From: an uncultured Oscillospiraceae bacterium
Lineage (GTDB): Bacteria > Bacillota > Clostridia > Oscillospirales > Oscillospiraceae
Reading direction: 5' to 3'
Assembly (NCBI GenBank): GCA_944385175.1
Contig: CALWWB010000003.1
Coordinates: 1-48,447, forward strand
Length of the DNA: 48,447 bases
The position numbers were made by a program, and so were the translations under genes. The notes beneath the pieces are model-generated. The model worked only from the letters and a program-made list of their open reading frames with translations, made no database searches and was not told the origin of the DNA. Positions 16,812-26,052 of this stretch are shown here, in pieces. The stretch's first letter is position 1; the number at the start of each line of letters is the position of its first letter.

Positions 16812-17865
16812 GATAAGCGAGCTCATGGAGCTGATAAGCGATGACAGCATCAGCCTCCCAGACTATGATGAAGTCGCCCCCCGCAGGATAAAGGGAATGG
16901 TGTTGAGCAAAGTCCAAGACAGCGGCAGAAAGCCGCCCAAATCCCGGAACCTGGGGCGTACACTCTTGATAGCGGCCATAATATCCGCTTTTTTCGCAGT
17001 ATCTGCCTTTGCCATAGGCTACAGCATAAACCGGCAACGGCAGCAGGAGCTGAGGGAGAAATACCACGTCGACCAGACCGGCACGGACAGCTACGTGGAA
17101 TATCCCCTGCCAGAGGATAGAGATGAAGTCCCGGGCGACGGCGTGGAGGATATCAGTGTAACTACTTTATCCACCGTAAGGCATAATAATACCGTTGACA
17201 TTTACTTCAATGTCTCCCCCATTGATTTCAAATATGTGAGTCCCGCCGAGGAATGCATAGAGCTTTCCTCTGATGGCGAGCACTGGGTATACGCCGAGCC
17301 GGTATACAGTGACCTTGCTCCCAGCGGGATAAGCTACGCAGATATCACCCAAGAGCATGTCCTTTACGATGCCCAGACCAGGACGGCCACCATGCACTGC
17401 TATATCCATCCATCTCGGTTTTGGGAAAGCGGCGACGCAGAGCTCACGGTAAGGCTCTTCCCCGACGATGTGCTCATTGGCCGCTTCACTGTGGAAGCGC
17501 CGGAGCTGGAGAAAAGGCTGTGCCTGTTTGACAGGCCCCTTGTATTTTCTCCGGAGGGCTATGATGAGTCCGGCCGGGTGCTGGGTATAGAGCTGAGCGC
17601 CACAGGCGTCTGGTTTCTGGTGGAGATGGAGGATTTCAGTCTGATGGACAGGGATGAAAATACGGCCTGGATCAGGGCCGCCGACCAGGTCACAAGAGGT
17701 ACGCTGCACATGGCAGACGGTTCGGACTTTTCCGCCCCCGGCTGCGACTCAGTACAAAAATATGAAAATGGCATAGCCTATTTCTATTGCAGATGGCAGG
17801 ACACCATCGACATCCACGCCGTTACGGCTATCACCATAGGCGACACCACCCTTGAGCTGAACTAA
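16801..17865 (+). CDS. Putative membrane anti-sigma factor / sensor, copy 2
   Basis: A 354-residue paralogue of the protein at 15178, with the same cytoplasmic segment and membrane helix. Its extracytoplasmic domain (about 87-325) is largely unrelated in sequence, and the C-terminal LHMADGSDF and TIGDTTLELN are shared. The start ATG overlaps the sigma stop by 11 bases. The conserved sigma-binding and membrane parts with a changed sensor suggest the two modules respond to different signals; this is inference. A terminator follows. Confidence 0.75.
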   Translation: MEYKISELMELISDDSISLPDYDEVAPRRIKGMVLSKVQDSGRKPPKSRNLGRTLLIAAIISAFFAVSAFAIGYSINRQRQQELREKYHVDQTGTDSYVEYPLPEDRDEVPGDGVEDISVTTLSTVRHNNTVDIYFNVSPIDFKYVSPAEECIELSSDGEHWVYAEPVYSDLAPSGISYADITQEHVLYDAQTRTATMHCYIHPSRFWESGDAELTVRLFPDDVLIGRFTVEAPELEKRLCLFDRPLVFSPEGYDESGRVLGIELSATGVWFLVEMEDFSLMDRDENTAWIRAADQVTRGTLHMADGSDFSAPGCDSVQKYENGIAYFYCRWQDTIDIHAVTAITIGDTTLELN

Positions 17866-17880
17866 ACATTTTCTAGCACA

Positions 17881-17925
17881 AAAAGACACATCCTGCATTT
17901 ACACGCAGGATGCGTCTTTTATTAT
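17881..17925 (+). terminator. Terminator after the sigma/anti-sigma cluster
   Basis: Stem AAAGACACATCCTGC (17882-17896) pairs with 17905-17919 with one mismatch. It is followed by a T-rich tail and ends the four-gene operon. Confidence 0.88.
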
Positions 17926-17963
17926 TATGTAAACTTGATTATGTTGACTTATGGTCTGTGTTC

Positions 17964-18851
17964 TCAGGCTCCGTCCGGCCTATGGCCCTTGAAGAATGGC
18001 AGCTTCACCTCGCTGAAGACGACGGCCAGGAAGATGAGCACAAAGCCCAGGAGCATCTTTCCCGTTACAAGCTCGCCGTAAAACAGCACTGAGGTCAAAA
18101 CGCCGAAAACGCTCTCCAGGGTCATTATCATGGCGGCCACCGAGGAGTTGGTATACTGTATGCCCCAGGCCTGGAGGAAGAAGCAGATAGCGGTGCAGAA
18201 CACACTGAGGTAAGCTATACCCAGCCAGGCATCCATGGATACGTTCTTGGGTGCGGTCTCAAAGGCTACGGCGCCAAACCAGCAGATAAGGGCGGCAACG
18301 GCAAACTGGATGGCGGAGATTGTGACGGCCTCGCCGCTGTCTTTATAGTGTTCCAGGATTATCACCTGAAAGGCATAGAAGAAGCCGCACATCAAGGTGA
18401 GCATATCTCCGATGTTCACGTTGCCCAGGCCCTCGTTCAGGGATACAAAGCCTATGCCGCTTATGCACAAAAAGGCAGCAAGCACATTGGCAAGACCCGG
18501 GCGGCGTCTGTACACCAGCCAGGCCAGGAAGGGCGTTAGCACACAGTAGGTGGCGGTGAGGAAGGCGTTCTTCCCCGGAGTGGTGTACACCAGGCCATAG
18601 GTCTGGACTATATAGGCCAGAGCCAGGCACAGGCCCGCCAGTGCTCCGCCCTGGATGCAGCGCTGGCTCACTTTCTTAAACCGTCTCCCCGCCGCCGCAG
18701 CCAGCAGCACTGCCGACACGGTAAAGCGTATGGACAGCACCCACATGGTGCCTATACTGCTGAGAGTATTTTTCAGCACCACAAAAGAGGTGCCCCAGAT
18801 TATTGCACACAGCAGCAGGGCCAGCCTGCCCTGCAATCCTTTTCCCTTCAT
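17964..18851 (-). CDS. DMT superfamily (EamA) transporter
   Basis: 295 residues with about ten hydrophobic helices in two repeated EamA halves. The first begins LLLCAIIWGTSFVVLKNTL and the second begins near LMCGFFYAFQVIILEHYK. Members export metabolites or amino acids across the inner membrane; the substrate cannot be told. The start lies 6 bases after the pcrA stop, with AAGGAA inside the pcrA end, so it is translated as part of the pcrA operon. Confidence 0.9.
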   Translation of the reverse strand: MKGKGLQGRLALLLCAIIWGTSFVVLKNTLSSIGTMWVLSIRFTVSAVLLAAAAGRRFKKVSQRCIQGGALAGLCLALAYIVQTYGLVYTTPGKNAFLTATYCVLTPFLAWLVYRRRPGLANVLAAFLCISGIGFVSLNEGLGNVNIGDMLTLMCGFFYAFQVIILEHYKDSGEAVTISAIQFAVAALICWFGAVAFETAPKNVSMDAWLGIAYLSVFCTAICFFLQAWGIQYTNSSVAAMIMTLESVFGVLTSVLFYGELVTGKMLLGFVLIFLAVVFSEVKLPFFKGHRPDGA

Positions 18852-18857
18852 TTTTCT

Positions 18858-21230
18858 CTATTCCTTGGTCATAAACTGGGCCGCCGCCCGAAGCATCAGC
18901 TTCTTGGTGCCGGCACTTTCAAAATTGATCTCTATGAGATAGTCTCCCCCCATGGGGGTGAGTTTATTTATAACGCCCAGGCCGAAAGCCTTGTGCTTCA
19001 CCCTGTCCCCCAGCTGGAAACTGGGAGCCTTGGCCGGGGCTGCCGGGGCCTTTACTGCCGGAGCTGCCAGGGGGCTGCGGGTCTGAGGCTGGGCCTTCCG
19101 GGCAAATTCCGCCTGGACCCGGCTCCGCTCTCCATAGCTGTAGCCTCTGGGGATATTTTTCTTTATATGCTCTTCCGGTATCTCGTCCACAAAGCGGGAG
19201 ACACGGTTTGAGGTGGTTCGGCCAAAGAGCATGCGCTGCCGGGCACAGACCAGGTGCAGCTGCTCCTTGGCCCGGGTCAGGGCCACGTAGCACAACCGCC
19301 GCTCCTCCTCCATCTCGTCCTGCTCCCCTATGGCCCGGATGCCTGGGAAGATGCCCTCCTCCATGCCAACGATGAACACGCTGGGGAACTCCAGCCCCTT
19401 GGCGGAGTGCATGGTCATCATCACCACGCAGTCGGCCTCCTTGTCGTAATTGTCCATGTCGGTATAGAGAGCCACGTTTGCCAGGTATCCCTCCAGAGTC
19501 TCGTCCCCGGATTCCTTCATATAGCTGAGCATACTGGATTTGAGCTCCTGGACGTTCTCCGCCCGAGCGGTATCCTCCACGGTGTTTTTCTCCTCCAGGC
19601 TGCGCAGGTACCCGGTCTTTTCCATCAGCTGGTCGAAGAGGGCGTCGGGGCTGTTGTCCTTTGCAAAATCCTGCAGCTCCCTTATCATGGCGGCAAACTG
19701 CCGCAGCCGCAGTCCTGAGCGCTGGAGCTGGGGATAGCTCTCCGCCCGGCAGAGGATATCGAACATGGAGCAGCTCTCCTCCCCGGCAAGCTCACGCACA
19801 GTCTCCACCGTGCGCTCCCCTATGCCCCTGGGGGGGCTGTTGATTATACGGCTCAGGCGCAGGTCGTCGGAGCTGGAGGCGATGAGGCAGAGATAGGCCA
19901 GCACGTCCTTCACCTCGGCCCGGTCAAAGAAGCGGGTGCCGCCTATTATCCGGTAAGGTATGCCGTTTCGCTTGAAGGCGTACTCCAGCTGGTTGGACTG
20001 GGCATTCATCCGGTAGAGCACCGCACTGTCCCGCCAGTTGGCTCCCCGGCCGTAGTTCGCCATTATTTTCGAGGCCACATACTGGGCCTCGTCATGCTCG
20101 TTGTCCGCCACATAGAGCTCCGGCAGCTCTCCGCTGCCCTGATCGGACCACAGCTCCTTGCCCTTGCGGCCCTGGTTATGGCGGATGACTGCGTTGGCGG
20201 CGTCCAGAATGTGGGTAGTGCTGCGGTAGTTCTGCTCCAGGCGTATGGTGCGGCAGCCCTTGTACTGCTGCTCAAAGGATAGGATATTCTCAATGGTGGC
20301 GCCCCGGAACTTGTATATGCTCTGGTCGTCGTCTCCCACCACGCAGATGTTGCCCCAGCCTCCCGCCAGCAGGGAGGACAGCAGATATTGCAGATGGTTC
20401 GTGTCCTGGTACTCGTCTATCAGCACATATTTGAATCTCCTCTGCCAATAGCCCCTCACGTCCTCCTGCTCTTCCAGGAGCTTCACGGTGAAGAAGATCA
20501 GGTCGTCAAAGTCCATAGCGTTGGCGGAAAACATCCGGCGCATATACTCGCTGTAAATCTCGCCGTAGCGGATGCGGCGTACATCCCCGCTCTTTCTCGC
20601 CTCTGACAGATAGTCGGCAGCGCCGATACGGCTGTCCTTGGCCCGGCTTATCTCCCCCATCAGGGCCTTGGCCGGGAACATCTTGTCGTCCAGATCCATG
20701 TCCTTTATTATGTGCTTTAAAAGGCTGAGACTGTCTGAGGTATCATAGATGCTGAAAGAGGAAGTGAAGCCCAGCTTCTCCGCGTCCCGGCGCAGTATAC
20801 GCACACAGGCGGAATGGAAGGTACAGGCCCAGATGTCGTCGGCCTTGTCTCCCAGCATACGTCCCAATCTGTCCTTAAGCTCTCCCGCCGCCTTGTTGGT
20901 AAAGGTGATGGCCAGGATACGCCATGGCTCCACCGGCTCATAGGCCGCCAGAGCCTCCGCTTCCTCGCCTCCCCGGCGCAGGATCTCCAGCTTTTTCTCG
21001 TCCGCATCCGGCGGGATCTCCTCCGTGTCCGCCGCCTTGCCATATTTCAGCAGGTTCGCTATGCGGTTTATGAGCACCGTGGTCTTGCCGCTTCCGGCTC
21101 CGGCCAGGATAAGCAGCGGCCCTTCGGTGCTGAGCACCGCCTGCCGCTGCATTGGGTTGAGCCGGGCAAAATCCCCGGCTATCACGGCCCTCCGGGCCTC
21201 TATGTAGTCTTTTTCAAATTCCATATTCAT
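18858..21230 (-). CDS. pcrA: ATP-dependent DNA helicase PcrA (UvrD/Rep family)
   Basis: Superfamily 1A 3'-5' helicase for repair and replication restart. About 790 residues: Walker A AGAGSGKT (43-50), DEYQDTNH (about 271-278), VVGDDDQSIYKFRGA, LEQNYRST, TMHSAKGLEFPSVFI and VALTRAKEQLHLV. It has a proline/alanine-rich linker and a C-terminal Tudor-like segment (FQLGDRVKHKAFGLGVI), typical of PcrA. The start is taken as ATG 21230, with a second in-frame ATG two codons on. Neither has a ribosome site, and the promoter -10 lies only seven bases upstream, so the mRNA may be leaderless. An acidic insertion of about 35 residues follows motif I. Confidence 0.96.
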   Translation of the reverse strand: MNMEFEKDYIEARRAVIAGDFARLNPMQRQAVLSTEGPLLILAGAGSGKTTVLINRIANLLKYGKAADTEEIPPDADEKKLEILRRGGEEAEALAAYEPVEPWRILAITFTNKAAGELKDRLGRMLGDKADDIWACTFHSACVRILRRDAEKLGFTSSFSIYDTSDSLSLLKHIIKDMDLDDKMFPAKALMGEISRAKDSRIGAADYLSEARKSGDVRRIRYGEIYSEYMRRMFSANAMDFDDLIFFTVKLLEEQEDVRGYWQRRFKYVLIDEYQDTNHLQYLLSSLLAGGWGNICVVGDDDQSIYKFRGATIENILSFEQQYKGCRTIRLEQNYRSTTHILDAANAVIRHNQGRKGKELWSDQGSGELPELYVADNEHDEAQYVASKIMANYGRGANWRDSAVLYRMNAQSNQLEYAFKRNGIPYRIIGGTRFFDRAEVKDVLAYLCLIASSSDDLRLSRIINSPPRGIGERTVETVRELAGEESCSMFDILCRAESYPQLQRSGLRLRQFAAMIRELQDFAKDNSPDALFDQLMEKTGYLRSLEEKNTVEDTARAENVQELKSSMLSYMKESGDETLEGYLANVALYTDMDNYDKEADCVVMMTMHSAKGLEFPSVFIVGMEEGIFPGIRAIGEQDEMEEERRLCYVALTRAKEQLHLVCARQRMLFGRTTSNRVSRFVDEIPEEHIKKNIPRGYSYGERSRVQAEFARKAQPQTRSPLAAPAVKAPAAPAKAPSFQLGDRVKHKAFGLGVINKLTPMGGDYLIEINFESAGTKKLMLRAAAQFMTKE

Positions 21231-21237
21231 GGCGAAG

Positions 21238-21266
21238 ATTTTAACACAAAGCTGCACGGATAACAA
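21238..21266 (-). promoter_or_regulatory. pcrA promoter, predicting a leaderless transcript
   Basis: Minus strand TTGTTA (21261-21266), 17-bp spacer, TAAAAT (21238-21243). Seven bases then separate the -10 box from the ATG at 21230, so transcription would start at or next to the A of ATG. Confidence 0.65.
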
Positions 21267-21289
21267 GAGCCACATTGAATCAAGCTGTG

Positions 21290-21318
21290 TTGACTTTTTC
21301 CGCCGTTTTGGTTACTAT
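21290..21318 (+). promoter_or_regulatory. Promoter for the GH25 gene
   Basis: TTGACT (21290-21295), 17-bp spacer, TACTAT (21313-21318), 47 bases before the ATG. It is divergent from the pcrA promoter. Confidence 0.7.
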
Positions 21319-21364
21319 AACTATATGTGTTTTTATGCGGCCAAGTCGGCCTACGGAGATCAGA

Positions 21365-22423
21365 ATGAGAAAAATATTAGGCACACTGTGGAATAAAGCA
21401 AATGAGCCCCACATCGAACGGGCACTTATAGTTATCCTTCCCTTCATTACCCTGGTCATTGTCGCCCTTATCCTGACGCCGGGCCTGCTTGCCCTGGCTG
21501 GTGATACCGTTGTCAGCGCTGCTCTGGAGAGTCCGATCCCCACCCAGACCCTGAGGGAGGAAGAGGGCTTTGCCCACATATCCCAGGCAGAGGAGCAGGC
21601 CATCTTGGAGGAGCTTCCTGTTTCACCCAGTCCCGCTCCTACCCCTTCGCCTCAGCCCAGCCCGGAAACTGTGGAGCAGGTTTTCTCCGGCCCCCTCACC
21701 GGCTGGCAGGAAATCGGCGGCATCACCTACTACTACGATGAAAACGGAGTTCCCCTCACCGGGCTGCAACAGATAAACGGACAACTCTATTTCTTTGACC
21801 AGTACGGCCAGTGCGCCAGTGAGCTGGGGATAGATGTGTCCACCTACAACGGGTTTATTGACTGGCAGGCCGTGGCCGCCCAGGGCATAGACTTTGCCAT
21901 TCTCAGGGCCGGGGGCCGGGGCTGGGAGACCGGCCTCATCTATGACGACGAGTGGTTCCAGCGAAACCTTATGGAAGCCGGAATAGCCGGGATAGACCTG
22001 GGGGTCTATTTTTTCTCCACCGCCACCAATCCCCTGGAGGCTGTACAGGAGGCAGACTATGTGATCCATTGCCTGGGCGGAACGGAGCTTAAGCTGCCCA
22101 TATTCATAGATGTGGAATACTCGGGAGATTATCCCCATGGCAGGGCCGACAAGCTCAGCAACACGGAGCGTGAGGTAATAATCAACGCCTTCTGCCGCAC
22201 CGTTATGGATGCGGGATATGATGCCGGTGTTTACTCCGGGGAGTACTACTATAAATACAACCTTGATTTTGTATCTCTCAGCAAGTACAGCATCTGGCTT
22301 GCAAGCTACACAAAGAGCGCCCGGCTGCCCAACTTCCCCGGCAGCTACGACATGTGGCAGTTTACCGACAGCGGGCTTGTGAACGGCATTACCGGCATTG
22401 TGGATATGAACGCCGTATTTTGA
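21365..22423 (+). CDS. Membrane-anchored GH25 lysozyme with cell-wall-binding repeat
   Basis: 352 residues. A short basic N-terminus is followed by one membrane helix (ALIVILPFITLVIVALIL). A Ser/Pro linker (SPSPAPTPSPQPSPE) leads to a choline-binding-like repeat pair (GWQEIGGITYYYDENG, then LQQINGQLYFFDQYG) and the GH25 muramidase domain. The catalytic signatures GIDVSTYNG and FIDVEYSGD are present, so it should cut glycan strands of peptidoglycan. The start at 21365 follows GGAG. It is anchored rather than secreted, so it probably acts on the cell own wall. The next two genes encode membrane proteins. Confidence 0.9.
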   Translation: MRKILGTLWNKANEPHIERALIVILPFITLVIVALILTPGLLALAGDTVVSAALESPIPTQTLREEEGFAHISQAEEQAILEELPVSPSPAPTPSPQPSPETVEQVFSGPLTGWQEIGGITYYYDENGVPLTGLQQINGQLYFFDQYGQCASELGIDVSTYNGFIDWQAVAAQGIDFAILRAGGRGWETGLIYDDEWFQRNLMEAGIAGIDLGVYFFSTATNPLEAVQEADYVIHCLGGTELKLPIFIDVEYSGDYPHGRADKLSNTEREVIINAFCRTVMDAGYDAGVYSGEYYYKYNLDFVSLSKYSIWLASYTKSARLPNFPGSYDMWQFTDSGLVNGITGIVDMNAVF

Positions 22424-22491
22424 AAAGACTTATATCCCTGCAATGATAAAGCAATGTAATTATACACTGCGGAGTTATGGAGGTAGTTAAA

Positions 22492-23838
22492 ATGAAATAC
22501 CTAAACCTGCCCCAAAATAGGAAGCCGTTAGTTTGGGCCTGTGTGATGCTCTTTTTCCTGTTTTTTACCCTGAGTTTTCTTACCCCAATGCTGGCCGATG
22601 ACTACTCCTATTCCTTCAGCTACGCTGATAGGAGCAGGATCAACTCTATCTCCGATATAATCTCATCCCTGGCAGCCCACCGCGTTGATATGAACGGCAG
22701 AATGGCCGCTCACTTTTTCGCTCATCTCTTTCTGATGCAGCCCAAAATAGTATTCTGTCTGGCAAACTCTCTTATTGTCCTGGGGATATTCTATCTGATT
22801 TATCTTACTCTCCCAGGAACGGATGACCGGCAGAAATTTATTGTCATGCTCATGGTATTTTTTCTTGTATGGCTATATACTCCGGTATTCGGCCAGGTCT
22901 TTCTATGGCTGGATGGGGCATGCAATTACGCTTGGGCCTTCTTTTTTATCTATGCTTTTATTTTCCCCTATTGCAGGGCCTATCTCTTTAAGTGCAGTGC
23001 TTCTCCCTTCGGTAAGCTTGGGAAATTCTTTTTCCTGCTGCTGGCCTTTCTAGCCGGTTCTTACTCTGAAGGTGCTTCTTTCGGCATGCTTTTTATTGCC
23101 TTTTGCTTTTTGCTGTGCCTGTGGCACAGGGACAGGAAGCTCCCACGTTTCCTTGTGCTGGCGCTTATTACGGCAGCGCTGGGCTACCTGTACTTAATGA
23201 CTGCTCCGTCCGAGTGGAGCGGCCGCACCGGAAGTTTTTCCATAGAAACCATAGCAAAAAATATTAAACGCATGATAAGCGCTCCTCAAGAAACCATGAT
23301 GCCCCTATTTTCTCTCTATGCAGTATTGCTGGCAGCCTGCGTATGCTTTAAGAGACGGCGAGAAATTATAGTTACATCGGTGATTTTATTTCTTGGAGCT
23401 TGGGCTTCCATTGTCCTGTTCGCCGTAGCCATTTATTTCCCCTGGCGCTCCCTCCTGATGATGTCCATGCTTCTGGTTATTTCCTGCGCGCTCATGGTTT
23501 CAGAGCTGTGTGAAGCAGGGTTTCGTCCTTATTTGCCCATGGCAGCAGCTCTGGCAGGCAGCCTGTTCATTTTTCAGTTCGCCCTGGGCCTGGGGGATAT
23601 TGCCAATGTGTACAGCCAGTACATACAGAGAGAAGCAGCAATCGAAACTGCCATTGAAAATGGTGAAATGCAGATCTGGCTCCAGCCTTATGTGGCTGAT
23701 ACCAAATATAGCGGTGCCTATCTCCTGGCAGATATATATGAGGACTGTTGGAGCTGGCCTAACTACGATCTGGCGGACTATTACGGTATAAATGAAGTAT
23801 ATGCCCTCCCCTCTGAGGTATGGCAACACGGAGAATGA
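22492..23838 (+). CDS. DUF6056-like polytopic membrane protein
   Basis: 448 residues with about ten to eleven membrane helices. The N-terminal motif LTPMLADDYSYSF after helix 1, the ADDY acidic pair and the overall plan match DUF6056, a GT-C-like membrane family near surface polysaccharide genes. A later PWRSLLMMSMLL segment is also conserved. The start at 22492 is set by GGAGG eight bases upstream. It is followed after one base by the next membrane protein, so the two are coupled. A role in glycan or lipid-linked sugar transfer is inference from fold and neighbours. Confidence 0.75.
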   Translation: MKYLNLPQNRKPLVWACVMLFFLFFTLSFLTPMLADDYSYSFSYADRSRINSISDIISSLAAHRVDMNGRMAAHFFAHLFLMQPKIVFCLANSLIVLGIFYLIYLTLPGTDDRQKFIVMLMVFFLVWLYTPVFGQVFLWLDGACNYAWAFFFIYAFIFPYCRAYLFKCSASPFGKLGKFFFLLLAFLAGSYSEGASFGMLFIAFCFLLCLWHRDRKLPRFLVLALITAALGYLYLMTAPSEWSGRTGSFSIETIAKNIKRMISAPQETMMPLFSLYAVLLAACVCFKRRREIIVTSVILFLGAWASIVLFAVAIYFPWRSLLMMSMLLVISCALMVSELCEAGFRPYLPMAAALAGSLFIFQFALGLGDIANVYSQYIQREAAIETAIENGEMQIWLQPYVADTKYSGAYLLADIYEDCWSWPNYDLADYYGINEVYALPSEVWQHGE

Positions 23839-23839
23839 A

Positions 23840-25303
23840 ATGCCTGAAAGAATTTCCAATGTATTTATAAGGATAATGCTGGGCATTTATATGCTTTTGC
23901 TAGGACTGGGGGTGTTTCTTGGCACCTTCGGCAAGCTGGAGAGCCCCAGTTATATTCTGGCCCTTGTTCTGGCCGGCGGGCTGTTCCTCTGCCTTTGGCT
24001 GCTTTGGCCCAGGCTTGGCAGAGCCATGGAGATGCTTCAGCTTCCCGGCGCTTTTGTCACCGGCCTCGTTCTCAGTCTTTTCTGCCTGCTTCTGAATCTG
24101 GCCTGGGTGCTCTTTTTTCAGATAGAGCCCACCGTTGACTTCCAGACCTTTTATGAGACTGCCCGAGCCATCGCCCTGGAGGAGCGGGTGGACATGCTCT
24201 ATCTGGGGCTGTTCCCCCACATTCTGGGTTACTCCACTTTTCTGGGTCTGATGATGCGCCTGTTTGGACAGTTTCCTCTTCTGGCACCGTTGCTGAATGT
24301 AGCGCTCACCCTGATCTCCGGGCTGTGTATTTATGCTCTCTGCCTGCGCTGGATAAATCTCAAGGCGGCAGCAGCGGCTTTTTTCCTGTGGAGCATATGC
24401 CCATCCAAGCTGATGTACAACTCCATGGTAATGTCTGAGCCTTTGTACACCTGCCTTATTCTGCTGGCACTGCTGCTTATGAGTCTGGCGCTGGACGGTC
24501 GCAGCCGCCCTTGTCTGCGGCTCCTGGCAGCCCTGCCCCTGGGCTTGGGCTGCGGTGCCCTGCTGCTGGCAGTGAACGTGACCCGGCCTGTAGCCCTTAT
24601 TCTTATAGTGGCTTTCTGCCTCTGGATACTGTTTCTGAGAGGCAGGGATTTTCTGAAATTGAAAAGCTGGCTGGTGCTGGCACTGTTCGCCCTCTCCATG
24701 TTCGCGGCCTGGTCCCGCTGCGGATACTATTGGGATCGCTGGGAATACCTGCATATCTTTGAAAAGACCTCGGATATCCCCGCTTATAACATCTATGTTG
24801 GGCTTAATATGGACAGCCTGGGCAGCTATTCCGAAGAAGATATGGATACCCTGATGAACTACCGCTATCAGGGCACTGCCCTGTCTGCTCAGGAGGACAT
24901 GCTGGAGGAGGTAAAAGAGCGCCTGTCCAGTGGAGAGATAAATTTTCCAAAGCTCTTTGCCGCAAAGCTGGCCAAGCTCATAGGCAACGACGAGGGCGGC
25001 GCCTTTTATGCCCAGGCCGAGCTGAGCCACCTTGCTTTCAGTCTGAGCTCCGCCTTAAGCAATGTGTTTTATTATTATCTTGTGTTGCTCAGCCTTTTCG
25101 GTGCAGCCATGCTTTTCCGCCGTCCGGTATATTCCACGGCATATATGGCGCCGCTGTATTCCATCGGCCTGATACTGGCCCATCTCATTGTGGAGGTCTC
25201 CGGAAGATATAAGTACTCTCTTATCCCCATGTTTATAATCGTAGCAGCCTTTGCCCTTAAAGCGCCGGAGCCGCCCCCGGCTGCCCATAATAGCAAAGCC
25301 TGA
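23840..25303 (+). CDS. GT-C-like membrane glycosyltransferase family protein
   Basis: 487 residues, about eleven to twelve membrane helices. After the second cluster of helices comes EPTVDFQTFYETARAIALEE, an acidic extracytoplasmic loop of the type that binds lipid-linked sugar in GT-C (family 39/83-like) enzymes. The start ATG at 23840 has GGAG in the end of the upstream gene, one base beyond its stop. With the DUF6056-like neighbour it may form a two-gene surface glycan unit. Substrate unknown. A terminator overlaps the stop codon. Confidence 0.7.
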   Translation: MPERISNVFIRIMLGIYMLLLGLGVFLGTFGKLESPSYILALVLAGGLFLCLWLLWPRLGRAMEMLQLPGAFVTGLVLSLFCLLLNLAWVLFFQIEPTVDFQTFYETARAIALEERVDMLYLGLFPHILGYSTFLGLMMRLFGQFPLLAPLLNVALTLISGLCIYALCLRWINLKAAAAAFFLWSICPSKLMYNSMVMSEPLYTCLILLALLLMSLALDGRSRPCLRLLAALPLGLGCGALLLAVNVTRPVALILIVAFCLWILFLRGRDFLKLKSWLVLALFALSMFAAWSRCGYYWDRWEYLHIFEKTSDIPAYNIYVGLNMDSLGSYSEEDMDTLMNYRYQGTALSAQEDMLEEVKERLSSGEINFPKLFAAKLAKLIGNDEGGAFYAQAELSHLAFSLSSALSNVFYYYLVLLSLFGAAMLFRRPVYSTAYMAPLYSIGLILAHLIVEVSGRYKYSLIPMFIIVAAFALKAPEPPPAAHNSKA

Positions 25304-25333
25304 GAGTTTTTCTTTTGAAACTCTCAGGCTTTT
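25298..25333 (+). terminator. Terminator overlapping the GT-C gene stop codon
   Basis: 12-bp perfect stem (25298-25309 with 25318-25329) followed by TTTT. It lies between convergent genes and may also serve sigF on the minus strand. Confidence 0.85.
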
Positions 25334-25344
25334 GCCATATTCTT

Positions 25345-26052
25345 TTATTCCAGCTTCTGCCGCAGCAGCTCCACCGCCCGGCGTTCCAACCGGGATATCT
25401 GTACCTGGGAAACGTGCATCACCTTGGCGCAGTTTTGCTGGGTCATGCCATGGTAATAGCGCAGAGCCACTACCTGTCTTTCCCGCTCCGGCAGGGATTC
25501 TATGGCGGCGCGAAGGGCCACATGCTCCACCATTTTCTCTTCGGCGCCATAGTCTCCCAGCACCAGCTCCAGGGTGAAGCCGTCCTCTCCGCTCTCCCTG
25601 TGCAGGCTCTCCGCAGGACCTGTGGCAGTCTCGGCAAAGGCAATGTCCTCCGGGCTGATCCCCGTCTCCCGTGACAGCTCCGACAATGTGGGCTCCCGGC
25701 CCAGGCGCTGCTCCAGGTTTATACGGGCCATACGTATCTGCATGGCCTGCTCCTTTATGCCACGGCTGACCTTTATTGCCCCGTCATCCCGCAAAAAGCG
25801 GCGTATCTCCCCGGATATCTTTGGCACCGCATAGGTGGAAAAGCGGGTCCCGAAGCTCTCGTCAAAGCCCTCAATGGCCTTTAGGAAACCTACGCAGCCC
25901 AACTGATACAAGTCCTCCGCCTCTACGCCTCGGCCGAAATAGCGCCTGGCCACGCTCCATATTAGGCCGGAGTTTTCCTCTACCAGCTTTCCGGCAATCT
26001 CCGTATCTCCCTGCTTTGCCCGGCGAATATCTTCATAGATGTCGGTACTCAT
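25345..26052 (-). CDS. sigF: Sporulation sigma factor F
   Basis: Forespore-specific sigma factor, 235 residues. It has region 2 (LVEENSGLIWSVARRYFGRG, YQLGCVGFLKAIEGFD, FSTYAVPKISGEIRRFLRDD), region 3 and the region 4 HTH (MTQQNCAKVMHVSQVQISRLE). The start ATG overlaps the spoIIAB end by four bases (ATGA). An in-frame extension to 26241 runs through spoIIAB and is not real. Third gene of the spoIIA operon, with the same order as in Bacillus, showing that the organism has the genetic basis for endospore formation. Confidence 0.96.
   Translation of the reverse strand: MSTDIYEDIRRAKQGDTEIAGKLVEENSGLIWSVARRYFGRGVEAEDLYQLGCVGFLKAIEGFDESFGTRFSTYAVPKISGEIRRFLRDDGAIKVSRGIKEQAMQIRMARINLEQRLGREPTLSELSRETGISPEDIAFAETATGPAESLHRESGEDGFTLELVLGDYGAEEKMVEHVALRAAIESLPERERQVVALRYYHGMTQQNCAKVMHVSQVQISRLERRAVELLRQKLE

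Noticed and set aside
23900-25030. 376-codon open frame opposite the GT-C-like gene
   Set aside because: Gln/His-rich translation typical of the reverse of a membrane protein gene.
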